Source: Helicobacter sp. MIT 00-7814 (GTDB lineage: Bacteria > Campylobacterota > Campylobacteria > Campylobacterales > Helicobacteraceae). From it: 64,000 nt of DNA. The stretch is from the NCBI RefSeq assembly GCF_003364115.1, contig NZ_NXLL01000006.1, positions 18,932 through 82,931 of the forward strand. Reading direction: 5' to 3'. Below the pieces are notes generated by a model, which searched no databases, was not told the DNA's origin, and worked only from the letters and a program-made list of their open reading frames with translations. Positions 1-9,713 of the stretch are shown here, piece by piece. How positions within the stretch are numbered: position 1 is the stretch's first letter; every line of letters starts with the position of its first letter. A program made the translations under genes and the position numbers.

Positions 1-1
1 T

Positions 2-736
2 TCCATAAGTGGCGCGATGATTGGCTTTAGGGGCGTGGAGTTTAGCACACTGGTGGCGTGGAGTGATATTTTGCTTTCCATCGGTGGTGATGGCACGCTC
101 ATAGCGATGGTGCGTCGCGCGCATGGGAAAAATATCGCGTGCGTTGGGATAAATACAGGGCGTTTGGGATTTTTAACCGCGACTATGCCAAATGAGTTGG
201 AATCTTTTATTTTAGAGCTCAAAAACGCACACTATGAGATAAAAGAGCATTTGATGCTAGAATGCAGCATTATCCGTGAAGGCGCACCTTACTGCACTTT
301 TCACGCGCTCAATGAGTTTCTTATCTCAAAACAAAGCCTTTCAGGGCTCATTGACATTGAAGCAAAGATTGAGGACTACAGCTTTAATACCTACTTTTGC
401 GATTCTCTTATCATCGGCACGCCTACAGGCTCAACTGCGTATAATATCTCTGCGGGTGGCTCGGTGGTGTATCCGTATTCAAAAAATATTTTGCTAACTC
501 CAGTCGCGCCGCATTCCCTCACGCAACGCCCGCTTATTATCGATAGCTCTATGCGCTTAGAATTTAGCGTTAAAGAATCCGCGCTTCTTATCATCGATGG
601 GCAGGAAAATATCGATATTTTGCCAAAAGATAGAATCTGCATTCAAGAATCCGCGCAGTGCGCATATCTCATCTACCCAAAAGCGCGCAATTATTTTCAA
701 GTCTTACGCGAAAAATTCAAATGGGGCGAGCTATGA
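2..736 (+). CDS. nadK: NAD kinase, 5'-truncated by window edge
   Basis: Phosphorylates NAD to NADP in the cytosol. The reading frame is open to the first bases of the window, so the gene starts upstream and the ATG at 17 is internal. The family hallmark LLSIGGDGTLI (GGDG motif) is followed by GINTGRLGFL, and the second nucleotide-binding motif GTPTGSTAYNISAGG lies in the middle. Only the N-terminal part is missing. The stop codon overlaps the recN start (ATGA at 733-736), so the two genes are translationally coupled. The nadK-recN pairing also occurs in H. pylori. Confidence 0.93.
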   Translation, partial: SISGAMIGFRGVEFSTLVAWSDILLSIGGDGTLIAMVRRAHGKNIACVGINTGRLGFLTATMPNELESFILELKNAHYEIKEHLMLECSIIREGAPYCTFHALNEFLISKQSLSGLIDIEAKIEDYSFNTYFCDSLIIGTPTGSTAYNISAGGSVVYPYSKNILLTPVAPHSLTQRPLIIDSSMRLEFSVKESALLIIDGQENIDILPKDRICIQESAQCAYLIYPKARNYFQVLREKFKWGEL

Positions 737-2283
737 TTACGCGTATTTTGATTAATAATTCGCCCGCTTTCAAACTCCTAGAATTGCACCTTTTTAAGGG
801 CTTTAATGTCTTTAGTGGGGCGAGTGGAAGCGGGAAATCTGTTTTTATGGAATCTTTGCTTGCGATGTTTGGTATTAAAGATTCAAATGCGGATTTGATT
901 GAGATTAACCTCTCTCTTGAAGCGCTTGAAATTGATTTAGCAGACTATGGGATTTTGGAAGAAGATTCTCAAATCGTGCTAAGCATTTTAAAAAAAGAAA
1001 AAGTGCGTTATTTTATCAACCATCAATCAAGCTCAAAAAAGCGCCTAAGCGAGCTAGTCGCGGGCTTTGGGAAGCATATTAGCGCGCGTGGGGAAAGCGA
1101 TGTGAGCGCGCAAAATATTTTAAAGATTTTAGATTCTTTTATCGCGCTAAAAAATCCCAAACATAGTGAAATTTTAGAATCTGTGAAAAGTGATTTTAGC
1201 GCGCTTGAAAGCGCAAAAAAATCCCTTCTTACATTAGAATCTAATCAGTCCCAAATCGAAACGCTCAAAGAAATCGCGCGCTTTGAAGTGGAAAAAATCA
1301 CCTCCATCGCGCCAAAAGTTGGTGAGCTAGACGAGCTTTTAGAGCTTAAAAAAACGCTTTCAAAGCAAGAAAAAATCACAGATTCTATCCAGCAAGTGCG
1401 CCTAGCGCTAGAAAATCTTAGCTGTGTGGATAGCTTTTTGCAAGCAAGCGAGTGCAAATGCGAGGCGTTTTTTGATGGGCTAAATGAGCTTGAAGCGCTG
1501 CTAGATTCTAAACAACAGCAATTACAAAGCCTAGAAGAGCTTGACGCGGAAAAGATTTTGGAGCGCATTAGCGCGCTTAGCGAGCTTACACGGCGCTATG
1601 GAAGCATAGAGCGCGCGCTTGAGGTGTGCAAGGAACAGCAGGAAAAGCTACATTCTTATGAAAATATGGATTTTGACAAAAAAGAATTAGAATCTAAAAT
1701 TGCAAGCCTGCAAACGCGCCTGCAAGAGCAAAGCACGCAATTGCACCAAAACCGCGCAAAGGCTTTGCCACAATTTTGCAAAGAGCTTTCAAGCACTTGC
1801 GAGGAATTGCGCTTAAAACCGCTGGAGATGAATTTGCAGGAAAAAAGCCTAGATTCTAGCGGAAGTGATGAAGTTATGACGACTTTAGGAAACTCGCAGA
1901 TTCAGACTTTGAGCTCAGGGGAATACAATCGCCTGCGTTTGGCGCTTTTGTGCATTGATGTGAGCATTAGTCCGCGTGCTGGCGTGCTTGTGCTTGATGA
2001 GATTGACGCAAACCTAAGCGGGCAGGAAAGTGAAGGTGTGGCAAAAATCCTCAAACGCCTTTCACGCGCTTATCAAATCTTTGCAATCTCTCATCAGCCA
2101 CATATGCCAACGCTTGCGGATAATCATTACCTTGTGTATAAAGATGGCGAAAAAAGCGAAGTGAAGCTCCTTGATACGCAGGGGCGCATTAATGAAATCG
2201 CGCGTATGATTAGTGGCGCGGAAATCAGCAAGGAAGCGCTAGAATTTGCCAAAAACGCACTTGCCAAAAGCGGGGTTTTGTGA
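733..2283 (+). CDS. recN: DNA repair protein RecN
   Basis: SMC-like ATPase of double-strand-break repair. The N-terminus carries a Walker A motif ([15 protein letters not shown], about residues 27-41). The centre is a long charged, Leu/Glu-rich coiled coil, and the C-terminus has an ABC signature (TLSSGEYNRLRLAL) followed by Walker B (VLVLDEIDANLSG). At about 516 residues it matches the compact epsilon-proteobacterial RecN. The ATG at 733 overlaps the nadK stop; starts further upstream in the frame would run deep into nadK and are rejected. Confidence 0.93.
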   Translation: MITRILINNSPAFKLLELHLFKGFNVFSGASGSGKSVFMESLLAMFGIKDSNADLIEINLSLEALEIDLADYGILEEDSQIVLSILKKEKVRYFINHQSSSKKRLSELVAGFGKHISARGESDVSAQNILKILDSFIALKNPKHSEILESVKSDFSALESAKKSLLTLESNQSQIETLKEIARFEVEKITSIAPKVGELDELLELKKTLSKQEKITDSIQQVRLALENLSCVDSFLQASECKCEAFFDGLNELEALLDSKQQQLQSLEELDAEKILERISALSELTRRYGSIERALEVCKEQQEKLHSYENMDFDKKELESKIASLQTRLQEQSTQLHQNRAKALPQFCKELSSTCEELRLKPLEMNLQEKSLDSSGSDEVMTTLGNSQIQTLSSGEYNRLRLALLCIDVSISPRAGVLVLDEIDANLSGQESEGVAKILKRLSRAYQIFAISHQPHMPTLADNHYLVYKDGEKSEVKLLDTQGRINEIARMISGAEISKEALEFAKNALAKSGVL

Positions 2284-2305
2284 TTTTGTCAAATTTGAGA
2301 TAGCA

Positions 2306-3331
2306 ATGACGGCGATGACGCGATGGCAGAAGTTTAAACGCAACAAAAGGGCGTATATTTCGCTGTGGATTTTTGGGCTTTTGTTTGTTGTGAGTCTCCT
2401 TGCGCCTTTTTTAGCAAATGACAAGCCACTTTTTATTTATCACAATCACAAAGCCTATTTTCCGCTTTTCTTTGACTATCCAGAAACCACCTTTGGCGGG
2501 GATTTTGAAAGCTATACAAATTATTTAGATTCTTATGTCAAAGACACTTTGCTAAAGGATTCTCTTGTTATCCGCGCGCCCATTCCGTATAGCTTTGAGA
2601 GTATTAATTTTGATTTAAACGAGCCTTTTCCCACGCCACCAGATTCTACGCATTATCTAGGCACTGATGATAAATCGCGCGATGTGGCTGCGCGTATCCT
2701 CTATGGACTACGCACTTCGATTGCTTTTGGGCTCATTCTAACCTTTTTTAGCGCGGTGGTTGGGATTTTTGTAGGTGCGTTGCAGGGCTATTATGGCGGG
2801 TTTGTGGATTTGCTCGGACAGCGCGTTATTGAGGTGTGGAACTCCATTCCTATTTTGTTTGTGATTGTTATCATTTCAAATATTTTGAGCCCAAATTTTT
2901 GGTGGATTCTGCTTATTGTGCTGGCGTTTTCGTGGATCAGCCTTTCAAGCGTTGTGAGGGCGGAATTTTTAAAAGGGCGCAATCTTGAGTATGTCAAGGC
3001 AGCAAAAACTCTGGGGCTAAGCGATTGGCGCATTATGTGGAAGCATATTTTGCCAAATGCGATGATTTCAAGCATTACTTATATCCCTTTTGTGTGCGCG
3101 AGCGGGATTATCGCGCTTGGCAGTCTTGATTTTTTGGGCTTTGGCGTGGGTGCGCAAAGTGCGAGTTTGGGCGAGATCCTAGCACAGGGCAAAAATAATC
3201 TCACCGCGCCACACCTTGGAATCAGCGCATTTGTGATACTTTCAATCTTGCTTTCTATCCTTGTATTTATCGGTGAAGGCGTGAGAGATGCCTTTGATGT
3301 GAGAATGCAAAATATAGCAAAAGAAGCTTAA
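2306..3331 (+). CDS. YejE-like ABC transporter permease (peptide/microcin type)
   Basis: Inner-membrane permease of the OppC/YejE family. The first membrane segment (about residues 15-35) is followed by a periplasmic region and then the conserved stretch LGTDDKSRDVAARILYG, typical of YejE-type permeases. The later cytoplasmic loop with EYVKAAKTLGLSDWRIMWKH is the EAA loop that contacts the ATPase. I chose the ATG at 2306 (preceded by GAG); the ATG at 2315 is possible, and a start at 2246 would lie inside recN. No partner permease, ATPase or binding protein is adjacent. It is convergent with azlD and their stop codons overlap. Confidence 0.85.
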   Translation: MTAMTRWQKFKRNKRAYISLWIFGLLFVVSLLAPFLANDKPLFIYHNHKAYFPLFFDYPETTFGGDFESYTNYLDSYVKDTLLKDSLVIRAPIPYSFESINFDLNEPFPTPPDSTHYLGTDDKSRDVAARILYGLRTSIAFGLILTFFSAVVGIFVGALQGYYGGFVDLLGQRVIEVWNSIPILFVIVIISNILSPNFWWILLIVLAFSWISLSSVVRAEFLKGRNLEYVKAAKTLGLSDWRIMWKHILPNAMISSITYIPFVCASGIIALGSLDFLGFGVGAQSASLGEILAQGKNNLTAPHLGISAFVILSILLSILVFIGEGVRDAFDVRMQNIAKEA

Positions 3332-3681
3332 GAAATCATTGTCTCTAGCAACTTGCTTTGGGTTAAAAACATATATACGCCCGTGCCACAGAGGATTGCG
3401 AGGAATGAAAATTTGGTGAGTAAAAAAAGCACAATGACAACGCTACTTGCGATGATTTCTTTTAGTGGCAAGTGAGAAAGCGCGCTTAAAGTAAGAATGT
3501 CTTTGAAACAAAACACAAGCAAGATTCCAATAATCATCGGCGGGGCGAGCCTGCCAAGATAAAGCACGAAATTTGGAATCTTTTTGGCAAAAAGCACAAA
3601 AGGCAATGCGCGCGTGGCAAAAGTCCCAAGCGCCAAAGCCAAGATAAATGCGCCAAGTGCCAAAGGGCTATCAATCTGCAT
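3328..3681 (-). CDS. azlD: AzlD-family branched-chain amino acid exporter subunit
   Basis: Small hydrophobic protein of 117 residues with about four membrane segments and the AzlD-type motif TRALPFVLF near residue 25. AzlD works with AzlC in export of branched-chain amino acids or analogues. It lies 2 bases downstream of azlC in the same direction, so the two form one unit. Its stop codon overlaps that of the convergent permease gene inside the palindrome CTTAAG. Confidence 0.85.
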   Translation of the reverse strand: MQIDSPLALGAFILALALGTFATRALPFVLFAKKIPNFVLYLGRLAPPMIIGILLVFCFKDILTLSALSHLPLKEIIASSVVIVLFLLTKFSFLAILCGTGVYMFLTQSKLLETMIS

Positions 3682-3683
3682 GC

Positions 3684-4517
3684 TTATTTCCTTTTTGCTT
3701 TATAAAAGGTTTGCGTTAGATTCTTAGGTAGATTCTTATAAATTAGCGCCAAAGCAATGCCAATAAAAATCGCTGGCAATAAAAATGAATCCGCCCCAAA
3801 AATCCACAAACTAAGCGCACCTATAGCGATGCCAACCATGCCTAGCCATTTATGCGTCTTAAACTGCTCTAAGAAAATCACAAGAAACACCGCGCTCATC
3901 ACAAACTCCACGCCTTGCGTGCTAATGCCATTTTTATGCAAAAGTGTCGCGCTCAAGCTCCCGCCCACACAGCCAATAATCCAATAAATCTGATTAAGTA
4001 GCGCGATAAAAAAGCAATAAAGAGCATTTTCAGAATCTGCTGGGGTTTGTGAATCTTCTAATGCTGTTTTAGAATCTTGCAAATCTTGCGTGCATTGTGG
4101 GCTTGTAGATTCTAAAGTTTGCAGAGGTTTTTTGAGAGAATCTGCGTGCTTTGGATTTTTAAGATTAAGTAAGGCAAAGGTTTCATCAGTGAGTGAAAAA
4201 ATCATATAAAATTTTTTAAAGCCTTTATATTTGCTAAATGCCCCAAGCATGCTAATACCATAAAAAATATGGCGCGCATTGATGACAAATGCCAGCACCA
4301 CAAGCGCAATAAAATCAAGCCCTTGTGCCAAAAGCTCAACTGCAGCAAACTGCATCACGCCCGCATAAATAAACACGCCCATAAAAAACGCACACAGCGC
4401 GCCGTAGCCCTTTTCATCAAGCATAATGCCAAACGCCCCGCCCATAAGCACATAGCCAAGCATAATAGGCAGGCTCGCCAAAAAAGCACTTTTAAAAATC
4501 TGCCAACGACTTTGCAA
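3684..4517 (-). CDS. azlC: AzlC-family amino acid exporter, large subunit
   Basis: Membrane protein of the AzlC family, 277 residues, with motifs LPIMLGYVLMGGAFGIML and NARHIFYGISML in the first half. A hydrophilic insert rich in Ser, Asp, Lys and Gln (about residues 120-165) separates the two membrane halves; typical AzlC proteins are nearer 230-240 residues. It lies 29 bases downstream of argS and directly upstream of azlD. Substrate direction is assigned from family knowledge only. Confidence 0.85.
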   Translation of the reverse strand: MQSRWQIFKSAFLASLPIMLGYVLMGGAFGIMLDEKGYGALCAFFMGVFIYAGVMQFAAVELLAQGLDFIALVVLAFVINARHIFYGISMLGAFSKYKGFKKFYMIFSLTDETFALLNLKNPKHADSLKKPLQTLESTSPQCTQDLQDSKTALEDSQTPADSENALYCFFIALLNQIYWIIGCVGGSLSATLLHKNGISTQGVEFVMSAVFLVIFLEQFKTHKWLGMVGIAIGALSLWIFGADSFLLPAIFIGIALALIYKNLPKNLTQTFYKAKRK

Positions 4518-4546
4518 GGCGGAAATCCAAGTTCTTTCAAAGATAT

Positions 4547-6181
4547 TTACATTTTTGTCTTTGCGCGTATGCCAATAAGCCCTAAACCAAGCGTAATGCT
4601 TTCACTCACCACAAGCAAGGTTTTTAGGATAAGCGCGCTTTGTGGGTGCTGCAAAATCGTATGTGTGTTGTAAAAACTATGCAAATCACTTGCGAGATTC
4701 TTAAGATACTCGCATATTTTTTGAATCTCTCGTTCTTTAAACGCGGATTCTAGCACTTGATGGATTCCTAGCGCGTGGAATTGCAAGAAAAGCAAATCCT
4801 CTTTTAAGCTTTGCTCTAAAGATTCATACGCGCCTTTTGCGCTGCTAATCTCTTTTCTATCAAGCCCGCTTTTTTCGATGAGCGTGTGGATTCTGGCGTT
4901 TGCATAATTGATATAAAAAATCGGATTGCTAGAATCCTGCGCACTAAGCGTATCAACATCAAATTCTAAATGCGTATCCACGCGCTTAGTCAAAAACACA
5001 AAGCGCAACGCCTCCGCGCCAATGTCAGCCACAACATCTTTCAGCAAGATAAAATTCCCCGCGCGCTTGCTCATTTTGTAATTTTGCCCGTTTTTACTCA
5101 AAGCCACCATTTGCGAAAGTAGCACTTCTAAGCGCGCGCTATCATAACCCAGAAACTCGATGGCTGCCTTCACACGCGGGATATAGCCGTGATGATCCGC
5201 GCCCCAAATATTGATATAACGCGAAAAATTGCGCTCAAATTTATCATTGTGATAAATAATATCACCCGCCAAATAAGTAGGCTCGCCACTCTCACGCACG
5301 ATGACGCGATCCTTTTCATCGCCTTTTTGCGAGGATAAAAGCCAAGTTTTGCCTTCCTTTACTTCCACGCCACCATTTTGTACTAATTTTTGCAAAGTGC
5401 TATCCCAGCGCGAAAACAGCGCCTTTTCACTCACAAAATTATCAAAACTTATATTTAGCTCTTGCAAGTTTTCTTTAATCTCTTCAAGCATCAAATCCTT
5501 AGCAAACTCGCTTAGGCGCGCAATAGATTCTTTATTTTCAAAAATACTTGCGCCAAATTTTTCAAGTGCTAGCTTTGCAATATCCACGATATAAAGCCCT
5601 TTGTAATACTGCTCTGGGTAGTTCACTTCCCTGCCTAAAAGCTCATTTCCAGCCAAAAACACAGAAAGCCCCAGCACCTCAATCTGCGCGCCCGCGTCAT
5701 TTATATAGTATTCGCTCACAATCTTATAGCCCAAAAACTCCCCAATGCGCTTCAAGCTATCGCCATAAATCGCACCCCTTGCGTGCCCTATGTGAAGCGG
5801 ACCTGTGGGATTAGCGCTAACAAATTCAAGTAAAATAGATTCTGTCTTTGGCGCATGCGGGATAAAATAGGCGTTTTTAAGCGCCTTTTCACAAAGAGAA
5901 TCTAAAAATTTTTCACTCAAGGTAAAATTAATATAGCCATTAAGCGCCTCAACTTTGCCAAACTCCTCACATGGTGAAAAAATCTCTATAAGTTCGCTAG
6001 CGATGGCATTTGGGGCTTTGCGCAAAGGTTTTGCAAGCAAAAAGGCAATGGGCGTGGCAAAATGTCCGAGGTTTTTTTGCTTTGGGCGTTCAAGTGGTAA
6101 GGAAATAGGCTCAAGCCCGAGCGGGGAGAGAATCTTTGTGAAAAGCAGATTCTCACAAAGCGCCTTGATATGCTGATGCAT
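4547..6181 (-). CDS. argS: Arginyl-tRNA synthetase
   Basis: Class I aminoacyl-tRNA synthetase that charges tRNA-Arg. The signature [16 protein letters not shown] places HIGH at residues 130-133, and KMSKRAGNF, the KMSKS-equivalent, lies near residue 370. The C-terminal helical region is the anticodon-binding domain. At 544 residues it is full length for the family. The start codon overlaps the tatA stop by one base, so argS is in the same (-) operon as gmk and tatA, as in H. pylori. Confidence 0.96.
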   Translation of the reverse strand: MHQHIKALCENLLFTKILSPLGLEPISLPLERPKQKNLGHFATPIAFLLAKPLRKAPNAIASELIEIFSPCEEFGKVEALNGYINFTLSEKFLDSLCEKALKNAYFIPHAPKTESILLEFVSANPTGPLHIGHARGAIYGDSLKRIGEFLGYKIVSEYYINDAGAQIEVLGLSVFLAGNELLGREVNYPEQYYKGLYIVDIAKLALEKFGASIFENKESIARLSEFAKDLMLEEIKENLQELNISFDNFVSEKALFSRWDSTLQKLVQNGGVEVKEGKTWLLSSQKGDEKDRVIVRESGEPTYLAGDIIYHNDKFERNFSRYINIWGADHHGYIPRVKAAIEFLGYDSARLEVLLSQMVALSKNGQNYKMSKRAGNFILLKDVVADIGAEALRFVFLTKRVDTHLEFDVDTLSAQDSSNPIFYINYANARIHTLIEKSGLDRKEISSAKGAYESLEQSLKEDLLFLQFHALGIHQVLESAFKEREIQKICEYLKNLASDLHSFYNTHTILQHPQSALILKTLLVVSESITLGLGLIGIRAKTKM

Positions 6182-6420
6182 TAGTCTTCTTTTTTAGATT
6201 CTGTCGTGGTTTTGGTTGGTTTTGGTTGTTGCTCGTTTTGAGCGATTTTTTCGGTGGTATTTTGCACCGCGTCCTGCTCCTCATCTTCTTTGATGGCTTT
6301 TTTGAAGTTTTTTACGCCACTTCCTAAGCCTTTCATTAATTCTGGGATCTTCTTCCCTCCAAAAAGTAATAAAACTATAACTAAGATTATAACTACTTGC
6401 CAAACGCTTGGTGGTGTCAT
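6181..6420 (-). CDS. tatA: Sec-independent translocase subunit TatA/E
   Basis: Pore-forming subunit of the twin-arginine translocase. A single N-terminal membrane segment (about residues 5-22) is followed by the [20 protein letters not shown] amphipathic helix typical of TatA, then a charged tail rich in Glu, Lys, Gln and Thr. It has 79 residues, as expected. It lies between gmk and argS, with a 75-base gap to gmk and a one-base overlap with argS. Confidence 0.93.
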   Translation of the reverse strand: MTPPSVWQVVIILVIVLLLFGGKKIPELMKGLGSGVKNFKKAIKEDEEQDAVQNTTEKIAQNEQQPKPTKTTTESKKED

Positions 6421-6495
6421 TTCCTCTCCTTTGTGTGTGATTTGTGAGCTTGCTAAATTGCTAAAAGTGCGCCATTATAACAAAAAAGCCACAAT

Positions 6496-7131
6496 TTAAT
6501 TCCAATTTTTCAATAACTCATCATTTTGATTTGTGTTACGATACAAAAGGCTTGTAGCAATGCTGACAATGGCTTGTGTGGCGCTTTTAATGTCATCATT
6601 AATAATGAGATAATCAAAATTTTGCAAATGTTGCATTTCGTTAAACGCCTGCATAAGGCGGAATTCTATCGTTTGCGCGTCATCAGTTTGGCGCTTTTGC
6701 AGGCGATTTTTGAGAATCTCCTTATTTTTTGTGGTGATAAACACGGACTTCGCGCTTCCTCCAAAATACTGCTTTATATCCCTATGCCCCTGCACATCGA
6801 CATCAAAAATCACCAACTTCCCAGAATCTAGCGCATTCATAATAGGCTCTAGCGCCGTGCCATAGTAGTTATTATGCACCTGTGCCCATTCTAAGAACTT
6901 CCCCTCTTTGACTTGCGCTAAAAACGCTTCCTTATCCACGAAGTGATAATGCACGCCATCGACTTCACCATCGCGCTTTGGGCGTGTGGTGGTGGAGATA
7001 GAGAAATACACATTTGGCATTTTTAGGATTTCATTTGTAAGCGTGCTTTTCCCACAGCCACTAGGACCAGAGATGATTAAAAGCGCGCCATTTACTTGCT
7101 GTGGGGGCGTTGTGGTTTTTTTATCAGTCAT
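6496..7131 (-). CDS. gmk: Guanylate kinase
   Basis: Converts GMP and ATP to GDP and ADP. The P-loop SGPSGCGKST is at residues 21-30, followed by the family motif SISTTTRPKRDGEVDGVHYHFV. It is 211 residues, normal for the family. Its start overlaps the end of the upstream acidic-protein gene by 8 bases, implying translational coupling. Confidence 0.95.
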   Translation of the reverse strand: MTDKKTTTPPQQVNGALLIISGPSGCGKSTLTNEILKMPNVYFSISTTTRPKRDGEVDGVHYHFVDKEAFLAQVKEGKFLEWAQVHNNYYGTALEPIMNALDSGKLVIFDVDVQGHRDIKQYFGGSAKSVFITTKNKEILKNRLQKRQTDDAQTIEFRLMQAFNEMQHLQNFDYLIINDDIKSATQAIVSIATSLLYRNTNQNDELLKNWN

Positions 7132-9634
7132 TATGCTTGTCCTTAAAGCTAATATTTATCGTCACTTCTAAGCCATTTAAAAGCTCTTTAGTCTCGCTAC
7201 TTTGGATATTTTGCAGGCTTTGAGAGATGGTTTTATTAAGAGAATCGCTAATTTCTTGAAGTGCATTTTGATGAGTTTGTAAATCCTTAGGAAGCGTGAT
7301 TTCATCAATTTGCATATCTTTAGAATCTGTTTGCGCATTTTCTAAATTTTGCACCTCTGCGCTTTCATCAATCGCTTCGCCCAAAGCTTGACGCACTTCA
7401 TTTTCGCTTAGAGATTGAAAATCTTGCGTGGATTCTGGCGCAGATTCTATAGACTCTTGGCTAATTTGTGAGGCTTTAGAATCTTCCTCTTTAGCTTCCT
7501 TAGATTCTTGCGCTTCTTGTTCATGTGGCGTCTCTTGGCTTTCGCCTAACGCTTCTTTACCTTCCTCTTTACTTTCCTCTTGCGCGCTTTGCATATCCAA
7601 ATCCCCTAAGCTTTCCAAATCCGCTAAATCATCGTTTTGCTCGTGTGGTTGCTCCTCTTGCGCGGTATTTTCCAAATGTGGCGCAAGCTCATCAGGCAGG
7701 GCATCGCTCACCTCTAAATTCTCGTTTTCAAGCGATTGGATTTCTGCTGTGTCCAAATCGCCCAGCGAAGTCGTATCGATTTCAGAAATTTCAGAATCTT
7801 GCGCGCTTTGCTCGTCTAAAGATTCTATTTTGCCCTCATCATCAGCTTTGCCCTCATCACTCCCATCACTTATCTCATTTTCATCGGCTTCATTTTCACT
7901 TGTTTGGGTGGATTGCGCTTGATTCTCATCTTGTGCGAAAAATGCCTCGTTAGATTCTGCAGATTCTGCCAAGTCGCTAGCTTCTTTGGGATCTTTAGAA
8001 TCCTCTAGCTCGGCTTTAAGATCATTTAAGCTTGCCATGCCCAAATCCTCGCCTAATTCCAAATCGCCAAACTCATGCGTATCAAGCTCTTTGTTGTCCT
8101 CAAGCGCGTCAGTTGGGATTTCCAAATCATCAAGGTTAATATCCTCTAACCCGAGATCCAAAGATTCTAAATTTTCATCTTGCGCGCCTTGTGGCTCTTG
8201 CACGCTCTCGTGGCTTTCATCTGCGCCATCACTTTGCGCGCTATCTTGTGGCTGCGCTGTTTTGCTTGGGCTTTCAATCTCATGGAGTAAATCGCTTACT
8301 TCACTCAACTGCGCGGAATCTAGCACTTGCGGCGATTGCGCAGGTGCAGAATCTACCTCTTCTAAGTTTTCTAAGTCTAAGTTCTCTTTATCCGAGTTTT
8401 CTTGTTGCGCTGTTTCTTGCGTTGCGTTAGTTTCTGGCGCTTCTAAATTATTTTCTAAATGATCTTCCAAGTTGCTTTCTAAATTATTTTCTGGCTCATT
8501 TTCTCGCGTGTCTAAACTTATCGCCTCTTGCAAATCCCCCAAATCCTTGTTATCCTCTAAAATATCATCAAGCCCTAAATCCAAATCCTCTAAATTTATT
8601 TCATCAGATTCTACGCTCTCTGCGCTTGCTTGCGTGTTTTCCTCTTGTGCGTCCTCTTGTGCTGGCGCAGATTCTAAATCCTTAGAATCTTCTTGTGCGT
8701 CCATTGCTTCATTTTGCGCTTCATCTTGCGTTTCTTGTTGCGCCTTATCTTTGCTCTCCTCTTTAGCTTCATCTTGTGCAGAATCTTGCTCGCTTTGTGT
8801 CTCTTGCGCGCTTTGCTCATTATCAAGCGTAACTTCATCAAGCCCATCTACATGCGCAAGCAACGCGTCTAAATCCTCCATCGGACTACCTTCATGGCGC
8901 TCATCTTCGCTAAAATCAATAGAATCTAAGCTGACTTTTTCTTTCTCATCTTTTTCAGGCGTTTCAGGATCTGGGGTTTGCAATGAGCTAAGCTCGTCCA
9001 ACTCCTTGTCATCAGGCACTTCTAAATCCAAATCACCTAATAAATCCTGCGTGTCAATTTTTTCGCTTTTCTCCTCGTTATCCTCGCTAGACTCGTGTGA
9101 TTCTGTGGTTTCGAGGTTGAGCTCTTTTGAAAGCGCGGAAAGATCGCTTAAAGGCTCGCTAGATTCTTGGGATTCTTGAGTTTGCGCGCTAGATTCTTGA
9201 GTTTGTGCGCTTTCACTTTCTTGCATCTCTTTATTTGATGTCTCTTGCTCTTGTGGCTCTTGTGGCGTTTGCTCTTGCGCTTCTTGTTTTGGCGCGTTGA
9301 AATGCTCTTTTGTCTGCAATTTCGCTATTTCTTGCAAAATAATATCTAGCACATGCGTTGGGATAAAAGGCTTTTTTATATACTCGCTAAAACCACTTGG
9401 CATACCATCGCGCTTGGAGTAAATCAAGCACGCGCGACGCCCTTTGATAAGCGCATCAAACTGCTCTTTTTCCAAATTATAGCAATCATCATCAGCGATA
9501 ATATAGTCATATTGCTCCATATCGCCTACCTGCTTTGCCTCGCTCACGCTGACAAGCTCTACATTCGCCTTCTGTGCGGTAACCTCAACGAGCTTTTGGA
9601 CTATTTGGTTGGTATTGATGAAGAGTATTTTCAT
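7124..9634 (-). CDS. Large acidic 'poly-E-rich' protein with receiver-like N-terminus
   Basis: Protein of 836 residues at the position of the H. pylori poly-E-rich protein gene (between gmk and nuc). Residues 1-100 look like a response-regulator receiver fold: alternating hydrophobic strands, an Asp cluster at 48-50 where the phospho-acceptor is expected, and a KKPF motif at 87-90 resembling the conserved Lys-Pro. The usual acidic pair after the first strand is replaced by NTNQ, so it may be a pseudo-receiver. Residues of about 105-780 are low-complexity, dominated by Glu, Asp, Gln, Ser, Ala and Leu, with repeated DLE/DLD-type words. The tail is more ordered and hydrophobic. No signal peptide or membrane segment is visible. 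Function unknown to me. Confidence 0.85.
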   Translation of the reverse strand: MKILFINTNQIVQKLVEVTAQKANVELVSVSEAKQVGDMEQYDYIIADDDCYNLEKEQFDALIKGRRACLIYSKRDGMPSGFSEYIKKPFIPTHVLDIILQEIAKLQTKEHFNAPKQEAQEQTPQEPQEQETSNKEMQESESAQTQESSAQTQESQESSEPLSDLSALSKELNLETTESHESSEDNEEKSEKIDTQDLLGDLDLEVPDDKELDELSSLQTPDPETPEKDEKEKVSLDSIDFSEDERHEGSPMEDLDALLAHVDGLDEVTLDNEQSAQETQSEQDSAQDEAKEESKDKAQQETQDEAQNEAMDAQEDSKDLESAPAQEDAQEENTQASAESVESDEINLEDLDLGLDDILEDNKDLGDLQEAISLDTRENEPENNLESNLEDHLENNLEAPETNATQETAQQENSDKENLDLENLEEVDSAPAQSPQVLDSAQLSEVSDLLHEIESPSKTAQPQDSAQSDGADESHESVQEPQGAQDENLESLDLGLEDINLDDLEIPTDALEDNKELDTHEFGDLELGEDLGMASLNDLKAELEDSKDPKEASDLAESAESNEAFFAQDENQAQSTQTSENEADENEISDGSDEGKADDEGKIESLDEQSAQDSEISEIDTTSLGDLDTAEIQSLENENLEVSDALPDELAPHLENTAQEEQPHEQNDDLADLESLGDLDMQSAQEESKEEGKEALGESQETPHEQEAQESKEAKEEDSKASQISQESIESAPESTQDFQSLSENEVRQALGEAIDESAEVQNLENAQTDSKDMQIDEITLPKDLQTHQNALQEISDSLNKTISQSLQNIQSSETKELLNGLEVTINISFKDKHND

Positions 9635-9667
9635 ATTTGGCTAACCTTTTTCTTAAAGCATTTTGTG

Positions 9668-9673
9668 TATTAT
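9668..9673 (+). promoter_or_regulatory. Probable -10 element for nuc
   Basis: TATTAT lies 40 bases before the nuc start, in the 79-base gap between the divergent acidic-protein gene and nuc. A good ribosome binding site (AAAAAGGA) follows just before the ATG at 9714. Assigned by resemblance to TATAAT only; no clear -35, as is usual in Helicobacter. Confidence 0.35.
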
Positions 9674-9713
9674 AGCTAAAGTGCTTTTAATTTTTTAGTA
9701 AAAAAGGAACGCA

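Noticed and set aside
2246..2305. Upstream extension of the YejE-like permease
   Set aside because: It lies in the 3' end of recN and adds a non-hydrophobic leader with no ribosome site.
7428..9179. Long Ser/Leu/Cys-rich open frames opposite the acidic-protein gene
   Set aside because: They are the antisense of a low-complexity Glu/Asp/Ser coding sequence, have no ribosome sites and no plausible protein features.
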